This document shows, piece by piece, positions 1 to 5,166 of a stretch of DNA of 6,114 bases. Numbering within the stretch: position 1 is the stretch's first letter; the number at the start of each line of letters is the position of its first letter. The notes under the pieces were generated by a model. It was not told the DNA's origin, searched no databases, and saw only the letters and a list, made by a program, of their open reading frames with translations. Location of the stretch: assembly GCA_904420055.1 (NCBI GenBank), contig CAJFTV010000009.1:1-6114 (forward strand). Direction: 5' to 3'. A program made the position numbers and the translations under genes. Origin of the DNA: Candidatus Alloscillospira gallinarum (lineage in GTDB: Bacteria > Bacillota > Clostridia > Oscillospirales > Oscillospiraceae).

Positions 1-878
1 GCCATGCCATGTCCGGCATTTTCACTTATAAACAGCATCTTAAAGCCCGGACACGCCTCATAATTTTTTATTCCCTGTTCCACAGGGACGAGGTTATCCC
101 TCTTCCCGTGTGCAAAAAATACAGGCACGCGCGACCGCTTTACACACTCCGACCCGTTTACCTCGTCCAGCCAGAGCCCTGTAACTATTTTGTTTACCAC
201 CCCCACAAGATTAACAAGCGGAAACGCCGGCATATGCATAAGGTCCCGGCACACACGTGTAAGTATGTCCTTTTCAGATGTATACCCGCAGTCGTCGATA
301 ACTCCCGCTACATTCTCCGGGAGGTTAAGCTCCAGCGCCATTAAAACAGTGGCGCCGCCCAGAGATATACCGTCCAAAAATATTGGCAGTCTGCCGTCTG
401 TATTACTGCTCAGCCAGTTGGCCCAGGTCACAACATCATGCCGCTCAATCATGCCGAAAGTGATGTATTTTCCCCCGCTTATTCCGCAGCCGCGCTGCTC
501 CATCAGCAGAATATTGCTGTCAAGCCTGTACAGGTCAGGCAGCGCAGAGGCAAAATTGCTGACACACCGCGCCCTGTACCCGTGTACACATATCACCGTC
601 TGCCTCGCGTCCTTTTTTGGTATAAACGTGGCGCACAGCCTTGTCCCGTCAAAGCCCGTCGTCTCCACCGGGTATTTCTCCGCACTGTTGTAAAAATCCC
701 AGCCCGCCGCAGTCAGATGGTGCATCTCTCCCGGCGCCTCAAGCCCTCCGGCAATAAGCCCCTCGGCAATCTTCTCGCCGCCCCGTGCAGAGCAGACATA
801 AAAGAAAAACACAGACACCCCGATTATCAGAGCTGTCAGAGCCAACAGAACAATAAGTATAATAACCGGCACCGACAA
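1..878 (-). CDS. Membrane-anchored alpha/beta hydrolase (C-terminus cut by window edge)
   Basis: Serine hydrolase of the alpha/beta-hydrolase fold, similar in layout to the BAAT/YqkD-like group; the substrate is unknown (ester, thioester or peptide). I translated 292 codons by eye. Residues about 3-29 are one hydrophobic helix, suggesting an N-terminal membrane anchor. Next come an HGY oxyanion-hole motif (His99), the nucleophile elbow G-I-S-L-G-G (Ser172), an HGKRD-x3-P segment with the acid (Asp261), and N-A-G-H-G near the edge (His290), so the triad is complete. Only a short C-terminal tail should be missing. The start is taken as TTG at 878: an in-frame TAA at 891-893 rules out an earlier start, no ATG fits, and AGGGGG at 886-891 lies 7 nt upstream. 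GTG at 872 is the alternative. The gene has its own candidate promoter and follows the activase terminator, so it is probably an independent unit. The fold is sure; the function is not. Confidence 0.9.
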   Translation of the reverse strand, partial: MSVPVIILIVLLALTALIIGVSVFFFYVCSARGGEKIAEGLIAGGLEAPGEMHHLTAAGWDFYNSAEKYPVETTGFDGTRLCATFIPKKDARQTVICVHGYRARCVSNFASALPDLYRLDSNILLMEQRGCGISGGKYITFGMIERHDVVTWANWLSSNTDGRLPIFLDGISLGGATVLMALELNLPENVAGVIDDCGYTSEKDILTRVCRDLMHMPAFPLVNLVGVVNKIVTGLWLDEVNGSECVKRSRVPVFFAHGKRDNLVPVEQGIKNYEACPGFKMLFISENAGHGM

Positions 879-977
879 AACAAGGCCCCCTTAACGTCAT
901 TTAAAGTATTTCTCCCAGCATTTCTGTAACGCCGCAACAGAGAAATGTCACTTGTTCAGATTAGTTGTTATGGGATT

Positions 978-1005
978 ATTTTACCATATCTTAAAAGGTT
1001 TTCAA
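978..1005 (-). promoter_or_regulatory. Candidate sigma-A promoter of the alpha/beta hydrolase
   Basis: On the minus strand a TTGAAA -35 box (1000-1005) is separated by 16 nt from a TAAAAT -10 box (978-983). It lies just downstream of the activase terminator and about 95 nt before the TTG start of the hydrolase, so it would give that gene its own transcript. Assigned from consensus match only. Confidence 0.5.
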
Positions 1006-1011
1006 ACAGTG

Positions 1012-1046
1012 AAAAATATCCCGGAGAGGTATCGCTCTCCGGGATA
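1012..1046 (-). terminator. Intrinsic terminator of the activase gene
   Basis: A perfect 12-bp stem (1017-1028 with 1035-1046, arms TATCCCGGAGAG and CTCTCCGGGATA) has a 6-nt loop. On the minus strand it is followed directly by five T residues (1012-1016). It begins 28 nt past the activase stop codon. The other strand lacks an immediate T run, so it acts on the leftward transcript. Confidence 0.9.
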
Positions 1047-1073
1047 AAATAAATTTTTCAGTTTTAACTCGCC

Positions 1074-2033
1074 TTAGTGAATCATGACCTTAAGGCCCAT
1101 GGCCTCAAGCTGCTCTTTTCTCGCCTGAACAAGCTCGTCCTTCGGGGGCTCCGCCTCGAGTATGGGGTGATTTCTCTGTAAACGCTCCCACTTTACGGTG
1201 CCGAGCTTGTGATACGGCAGGAGCTGTACAATCTCAACAGCGTCGCCGAGCTCGCAGATGAACTTGCCCACTTCCTCAAAGGACTTTTTAGAGTCGTTAA
1301 ACATGGGTATTATTGGTATTCTGATCTGGAATTTTCCGCCGGCCGCGGCAATCTTTCTCGCGTTCTCCAATATGAGCTCATTGGGGACGCCAATGACAGC
1401 CTTGTGCGCCGCGCTGTCCATATTTTTAAGGTCATATAAAAACAGGTCTGTGTAGGGGAGAATTGGCTCTATGCTTGACCATGGGGCAAATCCCGTTGTG
1501 TCAACGGCTGTGTGAATTCCCTCGGCCTTGCACTGCTTAAGCACGGCCAGAAGGAACTCCGGCTGACACAGGCACTCTCCGCCGGATATTGTTACACCGC
1601 CGCCGGAACGCTCATAGAAAGGCACGTCGCGGCGAATACGCTCCATTACCTCGTCAACTGTGTAGTCGTCACCGCACATGTAAAGAGCCTTTGCCGTGCA
1701 GGCCTCAGCACATTTGCCGCAGTTGTCACACTTTGTGCGGTCCACTGTCACAAGCTGAAGCTCCTCGTCACCCTTGGCGGACATTTTCTTTTTGCCGAGA
1801 GAAATGGCGTCATGCGGGCACACATTTAGGCAGTTTCCGCACTTATCCACGCCAACGCACTTCATCTCCATCCAGTTGAGCTCCGTGTAAAACTCCTGAG
1901 ACTCCGGGCTGTGGCACCATGGGCAGCGCAGAGGACATCCCTTTAAAAACAGTGTGAGCCGTATGCCGGGTCCGTCATGAACGGAAAAACCCTGAATATC
2001 ATAAAATTTACCGGTGAGTTCTTTCTTTTCCAT
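1074..2033 (-). CDS. Glycyl-radical-enzyme activating protein (radical SAM, PflA-like with 2x[4Fe-4S] insert)
   Basis: A radical SAM activase of 319 residues. The family cleaves S-adenosylmethionine to a 5'-deoxyadenosyl radical and abstracts hydrogen from a conserved glycine of a partner glycyl radical enzyme. The radical SAM motif is C33-x3-C37-x2-C40 (KGCPLRCPWC). A ferredoxin-like insert follows with two sets, C59-x5-C65-x2-C68-x3-C72 and C102-x2-C105-x2-C108-x3-C112, then the SAM-binding GGE at 151-153 and the C-terminal part of the barrel. Formate-lyase activase itself lacks this insert; it marks activases of decarboxylases, dehydratases and C-C or C-N lyases such as 4-hydroxyphenylacetate decarboxylase, glycerol dehydratase, benzylsuccinate synthase or choline lyase. 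The partner cannot be named. The start has GGAGA 7 nt upstream. The gene follows lysR by 117 nt, has its own promoter and LysR-type box, and ends at a strong terminator. No partner enzyme is in the window, which is unusual because these genes are normally adjacent. The enzyme is cytoplasmic and oxygen-sensitive. Confidence 0.93.
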   Translation of the reverse strand: MEKKELTGKFYDIQGFSVHDGPGIRLTLFLKGCPLRCPWCHSPESQEFYTELNWMEMKCVGVDKCGNCLNVCPHDAISLGKKKMSAKGDEELQLVTVDRTKCDNCGKCAEACTAKALYMCGDDYTVDEVMERIRRDVPFYERSGGGVTISGGECLCQPEFLLAVLKQCKAEGIHTAVDTTGFAPWSSIEPILPYTDLFLYDLKNMDSAAHKAVIGVPNELILENARKIAAAGGKFQIRIPIIPMFNDSKKSFEEVGKFICELGDAVEIVQLLPYHKLGTVKWERLQRNHPILEAEPPKDELVQARKEQLEAMGLKVMIH

Positions 2034-2079
2034 AATCCATTCTCCGTTACCAAAAAATTTATCTGAAACCTATACTAAT

Positions 2080-2108
2080 ATTATACGAAATAATCTGCAT
2101 AGTAAAGT
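2080..2108 (-). promoter_or_regulatory. Candidate promoter of the activase gene
   Basis: A perfect TATAAT -10 box on the minus strand (2080-2085) lies 46 nt before the activase start codon. The -35 region is poor: ACTTTA at 17-nt spacing (2103-2108), or TTTACT at 15 nt (2101-2106). A strong -10 with a weak -35 is typical of an activator-dependent promoter and fits the LysR-type box immediately upstream. Confidence 0.6.
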
Positions 2109-2110
2109 AC

Positions 2111-2131
2111 CTATTTCGCATATATCAATAG
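2111..2131 (-). promoter_or_regulatory. Candidate LysR-type regulator binding site (T-N11-A)
   Basis: The sequence CTATT-N11-AATAG is a perfect 5-bp inverted repeat around 11 nt, which is the consensus form (T-N11-A) of LysR-type operator half-site pairs. It lies between the lysR stop codon and the activase promoter, centred about 48 nt upstream of the expected transcription start, in the usual activator zone. The natural ligand protein is the adjacent LysR-type regulator; that pairing is inferred. Confidence 0.6.
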
Positions 2132-2150
2132 AATTTTAGAATACTGAGAG

Positions 2151-3014
2151 TCACATTTTGTCAAATTGTTCCGCAAAAAGAGGTATAAGCGGGTTTTTGT
2201 TCCCCTTTTTCCACGCCACTATCTCCACAGAGTATCCAAGCCCCGGTATGTGCTTAAATACGAGATTCGGGTTATTCCGCAGGGAGTGGTTCACATTCAG
2301 CGGGAATATGCCGTATCCAGCCTCAAGCCACAGCGCCAGCGCACTTATATTTGGAGCCTCCAGAGTGCGGACCTTTCCCCAGCGGCCGGCATTCCGGTTT
2401 ATAAACGACGATTCAGAGGCCGGCAGCGTGAGAAACGTGTCTTCCTTAAAATCGTCCAGAGTAAGCCCTTCCTTGTCCGCCAAGGGGTGCGACTTCGGCA
2501 CCACAAGGCACGTCTCTGCCGTCCCAACCTGTATATAGTCCAAATCGTCCAAGTCATCTACATTAAAGCTTGCCGCAAAGCCGATATCAATGTCTCCGTC
2601 CTCAAGGGACCGCCGCATTCCGGCCATTGTGTGACGGGACAGGTTCACCCGCACGTCCGGGTATTTATCATGAAATTTTGTAAGCCCTACGGAATATGGG
2701 GGACAGAGGAGCTGCCCCTCTATCATACCGATATTCAGCACTCCCGCAAATCCCTTGTGTATGGCCTCCGCCTTGTCCACCAGGGTCTGGTACTCGTCCG
2801 CCATCTGGGCAAGCCCCTCGGCCATCACCTCGCCTGCCGGGGTCAGCCTTATAGACTTTTTCTCCCTTATAAAAAGCTCAATTCCCAGCTCGTCCTCCAT
2901 AGACGCAATCTGTCTGCTGAGCACAGGCTGCGAAAGATACAGCCGCTCGGCCGCCTTTGTAAAGCTGAGGCAGTCGGCCGCGGCCAAAAAACACTTTATC
3001 TGCGAAAAATTCAT
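2151..3014 (-). CDS. LysR-type transcriptional regulator
   Basis: DNA-binding regulator of 287 residues, near the usual LysR length. Residues about 3-62 form the winged helix-turn-helix: S17-F-T-K-A-A-E-R-L, then L27-S-Q-P-V-L-S-R-Q-I as recognition helix, then L43-G-I-E-L-F. A linker helix and a periplasmic-binding-protein-like effector domain (about 90-287) follow, which in the family binds a small-molecule inducer. The start is set at the ATG at 3014 because family members begin exactly here (MNFSQIKCF) and AGGAAGG lies 9 nt upstream; the reading frame is open to an ATG at 3071, but those 19 residues are not family-like and the site has no ribosome-binding sequence. The regulator lies upstream of the activase in the same direction, not divergently. 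No terminator is visible after its stop codon, so read-through into the activase is possible. The effector is unknown. Confidence 0.93.
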   Translation of the reverse strand: MNFSQIKCFLAAADCLSFTKAAERLYLSQPVLSRQIASMEDELGIELFIREKKSIRLTPAGEVMAEGLAQMADEYQTLVDKAEAIHKGFAGVLNIGMIEGQLLCPPYSVGLTKFHDKYPDVRVNLSRHTMAGMRRSLEDGDIDIGFAASFNVDDLDDLDYIQVGTAETCLVVPKSHPLADKEGLTLDDFKEDTFLTLPASESSFINRNAGRWGKVRTLEAPNISALALWLEAGYGIFPLNVNHSLRNNPNLVFKHIPGLGYSVEIVAWKKGNKNPLIPLFAEQFDKM

Positions 3015-3088
3015 TCTGAGCCGCCTTCCTGAAAAATGCCGTTTACTTGTCCATGTGATTATTGCATACACTTATACCATTATTATCT

Positions 3089-3116
3089 ATATTACCACAC
3101 AGACAGGGAAATTCAA
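3089..3116 (-). promoter_or_regulatory. Candidate promoter of the lysR gene
   Basis: A TTGAAT -35 box (3111-3116) and a TAATAT -10 box (3089-3094) on the minus strand are separated by 16 nt. The -10 is preceded by TG-containing sequence (TGTGG). It would start a transcript with a leader of about 70 nt before the ATG at 3014. If used, it starts downstream of the alternative upstream ATG at 3071 or very near it, which supports the shorter LysR protein. Confidence 0.5.
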
Positions 3117-3117
3117 G

Positions 3118-3135
3118 AATTTTCAGTCTAAAATT
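3118..3135 (-). promoter_or_regulatory. AT-rich inverted repeat next to the lysR -35 box
   Basis: AATTTT-N6-AAAATT forms a perfect 6-bp dyad directly upstream of the candidate -35 box of lysR. It could be an operator for autoregulation or simply an AT-rich upstream element. Its spacing does not match T-N11-A, so binding by the LysR protein itself is uncertain. Confidence 0.3.
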
Positions 3136-3140
3136 TCGTC

Positions 3141-3300
3141 AGTTACCGTGCAAAATTTTTCCTCTCCCTTTGCTGCATTTTCACTGTTTTTTGATGGGCA
3201 TTTTGTAACACTCGAACCACTCTCCTAAAGAAGCCCAACAGAATGCCTGCGGAAAAGAGCTGTGGGTTTACATAATATCAGGCGTACAACACCTCTGCGA
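3141..3300. other. Gene-free block between CoA-transferase terminator and lysR promoter; candidate dispersed intergenic repeat
   Basis: The gap from 3015 to 3380 holds the lysR leader and promoter on one side and the CoA-transferase terminator on the other. The middle block has no convincing gene. On the minus strand two frames stay open for roughly 25-44 codons (one across 3143-3277), with no ATG start that could encode more than about 11 residues. There is no tRNA fold and no strong hairpin. The conceptual translations in both directions resemble spurious small proteins that I associate with repeated intergenic DNA in gut Clostridia; this is unverified recall. Confidence 0.3.
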
Positions 3301-3340
3301 TAAACAAAGTCCCCGGTAATTTCTTTAAATTACCGGGGAC
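3301..3340 (-). terminator. Intrinsic terminator of the CoA-transferase gene
   Basis: A perfect 14-bp stem (3309-3322 with 3327-3340, arms GTCCCCGGTAATTT and AAATTACCGGGGAC) closes a 4-nt loop. On the minus strand it is followed by TTTGTTTA (3301-3308). It lies about 40 nt past the stop codon at 3381 and separates this gene from lysR. Confidence 0.88.
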
Positions 3341-3380
3341 CTTATAATACCAGTTTTACTGTGTACCGGCAAGGCCTCTG

Positions 3381-4931
3381 TTAAAACGTCATCTCCTCAA
3401 GCTTTTCCGCGACTTCTACCTCAAACGGCAGCTTTGCCAGTATATCCCGCTCTACATCGACGCCGGGCGCAACCTCGGTCAAAATAAGTCCGTTTTCCCC
3501 CAGGCGGAAAACACACCGCTCTGTTATATAAAGGACTTCCTGTCCGTTTTGCAGGGCGTTGTCCACGCTGAAGCTGAGACTTGTGACCTCAGGCACAAAT
3601 TTCTGTATTGTGCCCTCTTTAGCTATATGCACATTTTTGCCGTCAAACTCACCCTCAAGCCCGTGGCTTGTAAAGGTGAGACAGAAAACCACTTTTTTCG
3701 TCGTCTGAGTTATATTGGCAAAGCCGCCGATGCCGGAGAGCTTCCCTTTCGTGTAGTGGCCGTTGACATTTCCCCTGCCGTCAATCTGCAGAGCTCCCAC
3801 ACAGCAGAGGTCAAGCCCGCCGCCCTCATAAAAATCGAACTGCCTGGACATGTCCATCATGCTGTCGGGGCCTATGGCAACGCCAAACCCCTGGGCCCCC
3901 AGCGGAAATCCCCCTGTGTGCCCGGACTCCACGCTCAGGTGCACCTGTTCCAGCATACCGCTGTCCAGCACCTCCTCCGCCACCAGTTCCGGTATGCCTA
4001 TACCGATATTGACGATGTTTCCCGGCTTTATCTCCCGGACTGCCCGCTTCGCAATGGCGCTGTGCAGAGATGTGCGGCGGTTTACACTGCCGATTGCGCT
4101 GCGTATCTCCTCACGGCAGGCCTTCATTATGCTGCCCCGGGGCACATACTGCCCGCAGATAAAGTCATAAAACCCGTCCATGTTGGTAAGCTGCTGCTGT
4201 TTCGGCACCACAACAACAGCGTCAACTAAAGCGGAGGGCACATTTACCGTCTTTGGCAGCATATTGTTATTTACAATACGGGCCACCTGGACTATCACCT
4301 TGCCGCCGTTCCTGTGGGTCGCCTGAGCCACAGACAGGGCGTCGATTGAGGCGCACTCGTTCTGGAACGAGATATTTCCACGCTCGTCGGCAAAGCTGGC
4401 CTTTATAAAGGCGATGTTCACTTTCGGAATTTTGTATAAAAGTCCCAGCTCTCCGTCCTCTTCCGCAAGGGTTACAAGCTCCTCTTTCGACCGCTCGTTC
4501 AGACGGTACTGTCCGCCGTTGCGCGGGTCCACAAACAGGTTAAGCCCTGTCTTTGAAAACAGGGATTTTGCCCCCCTTGCCGCGGCGCGTATCATGTGGG
4601 ACATTACCCCGCCGGGGAGGTTATACCCCTCAACCTTGTTTTCCATAATCGCTTTGCAGGTGCTCACAAGGCTTGCAAAGTGGCCCACAACCACCTTGTC
4701 CACAGCCCCCTCGCAGATGTAGCCCTCAACATCGCTGTCCTCCCGCCAGTCGCTGAAGGAAAAGGCGCTGTAAACGGAGAGATGGCGGGGCGAGCCCGTC
4801 TCCCTGAAGCGCTTTGTCAGGGCCTTGTTGAGGTCAATGGGTGACGCGCACGCGGCAAAGGCGTTAACCCATATGGTGTCTCCGTCTTTAACAAGCGCCG
4901 CCGCCTCTTCAAGTGAAATAAATACCGCCAT
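3381..4931 (-). CDS. Acyl-CoA:carboxylate CoA-transferase (fused alpha-beta, family I)
   Basis: A 516-residue CoA-transferase with both subunit-like halves on one chain, as in propionate/acetate CoA-transferases (Pct, YdiF) and close to their usual length of about 520. It moves CoA from an acyl-CoA to a free carboxylate through a glutamyl-CoA thioester in the cytoplasm. The catalytic glutamate is Glu335 in S-V-E-S-G-H-T-G-G, and the oxyanion-loop motif G-I-G-I-P lies at 310-314. The N-terminal half carries the matching fold from about residue 3. The start is set at the ATG at 4931, with an excellent AAGGAGGG 5 nt upstream. The frame stays open 26 codons further to 5009, but that extension would translate the leader hairpin and the promoter spacer and is not family-like. 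The gene is monocistronic by appearance. The acyl substrate cannot be told from the sequence; acetate, propionate, butyrate, lactate or acetoacetate are typical. Confidence 0.93.
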   Translation of the reverse strand: MAVFISLEEAAALVKDGDTIWVNAFAACASPIDLNKALTKRFRETGSPRHLSVYSAFSFSDWREDSDVEGYICEGAVDKVVVGHFASLVSTCKAIMENKVEGYNLPGGVMSHMIRAAARGAKSLFSKTGLNLFVDPRNGGQYRLNERSKEELVTLAEEDGELGLLYKIPKVNIAFIKASFADERGNISFQNECASIDALSVAQATHRNGGKVIVQVARIVNNNMLPKTVNVPSALVDAVVVVPKQQQLTNMDGFYDFICGQYVPRGSIMKACREEIRSAIGSVNRRTSLHSAIAKRAVREIKPGNIVNIGIGIPELVAEEVLDSGMLEQVHLSVESGHTGGFPLGAQGFGVAIGPDSMMDMSRQFDFYEGGGLDLCCVGALQIDGRGNVNGHYTKGKLSGIGGFANITQTTKKVVFCLTFTSHGLEGEFDGKNVHIAKEGTIQKFVPEVTSLSFSVDNALQNGQEVLYITERCVFRLGENGLILTEVAPGVDVERDILAKLPFEVEVAEKLEEMTF

Positions 4932-4936
4932 TATTA

Positions 4937-4944
4937 CCCTCCTT
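4937..4944 (-). promoter_or_regulatory. Ribosome-binding site deciding the CoA-transferase start
   Basis: AAGGAGGG on the minus strand lies 5 nt before the ATG at 4931, a near-perfect anti-16S match. The upstream in-frame ATGs (such as 5009) have nothing comparable, so this site fixes the start and yields a 516-residue protein. Confidence 0.85.
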
Positions 4945-4951
4945 AAAATAG

Positions 4952-4983
4952 ACATGGGGCACGGGAAATCCCGTCCCCCATGT
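4952..4983 (-). promoter_or_regulatory. Leader hairpin immediately upstream of the CoA-transferase ribosome-binding site
   Basis: Arms of 15 nt (ACATGGGGGACGGGA and TCCCGTGCCCCATGT on the minus strand) pair with a single G-G mismatch around a minimal loop. On the minus strand CTATTTT follows, then the Shine-Dalgarno 7 nt past the stem. It could terminate leftover proS transcription, attenuate CoA-transferase expression, or protect the 5' end of its mRNA, since the predicted transcription start is only a few bases before it. The sequence cannot decide between these. Confidence 0.6.
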
Positions 4984-4992
4984 TTCTGCCTC

Positions 4993-5022
4993 ATATTAAC
5001 CTTATCCATAAGGCGCAGACAA
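4993..5022 (-). promoter_or_regulatory. Candidate promoter of the CoA-transferase gene
   Basis: On the minus strand a TTGTCT -35 box (5017-5022) and a TAATAT -10 box (4993-4998) are 18 nt apart; an overlapping TTAATA gives 17 nt. Each box matches consensus at four of six positions. It lies just after the stop codon of the relict reading frame and would start transcription near 4986. Confidence 0.45.
5000..5013. promoter_or_regulatory. Perfect dyad within the CoA-transferase promoter spacer (candidate operator)
   Basis: CCTTAT-CC-ATAAGG is a perfect 6-bp inverted repeat with a 2-nt centre. It occupies the middle of the spacer between the candidate -35 and -10 boxes, the place where a repressor would block polymerase or a MerR-type activator would twist a long spacer. 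No matching regulator is identified in the window. Confidence 0.4.
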
Positions 5023-5166
5023 CTATTTTTTTAAATATTTCTCAAACGCCTTGTGCTCATCAAAGTGCACGTCCTTAAAAAACAGCACTCCCCAGACGAT
5101 ATATGCCAAAATTGCAAGATACGGTGTTACAAAATATGACAGCCGCGCGCAGCCTAATGCAGTATA
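5023..5166 (-). pseudogene. Short reading frame for a hydrophobic segment with charged tail, probably a gene remnant
   Basis: Directly after the proS stop codon, and in the same frame, 47 codons run to a TAG at 5023-5025. The translation has a hydrophobic stretch (FVTPYLAILAYIVWGVLFF) long enough for one membrane helix, followed by a hydrophilic tail (KDVHFDEHKAFEKYLKK). That pattern looks like the C-terminus of a genuine small membrane protein. No ATG or GTG lies before the hydrophobic stretch; the only alternatives there are a CTG at 5142 or a TTG at 5109 without a good ribosome-binding site. So it may be a 5'-truncated gene, a frame with an unusual start, or chance. I do not recognise the family. 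Confidence 0.35.

Noticed and set aside
9..929. Three overlapping plus-strand open frames at the left edge
   Set aside because: They lie opposite a minus-strand hydrolase with a full catalytic triad and have no domain-like content.
2166..3032. Long plus-strand open frame opposite lysR
   Set aside because: Antisense shadow of a clear LysR gene: basic, low-complexity translation, no ribosome-binding site, no domain.
3211..3218. GGTTCGAG on the minus strand, resembling a tRNA T-loop
   Set aside because: The flanking bases do not form the 5-bp T-stem and no acceptor, D or anticodon stems can be drawn around it.
3143..3277. Open minus-strand frames of up to about 44 codons in the gap before lysR
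   Set aside because: They have no ATG or GTG start giving more than about 22 residues, run in more than one frame at once, and show no family resemblance; treated as non-coding. A GTG with an AGGAGAG upstream would give only a 22-residue basic peptide.
3549..4229. Plus-strand open frame opposite the CoA-transferase
   Set aside because: Shadow of the real gene on the minus strand; translation has no recognisable domain.
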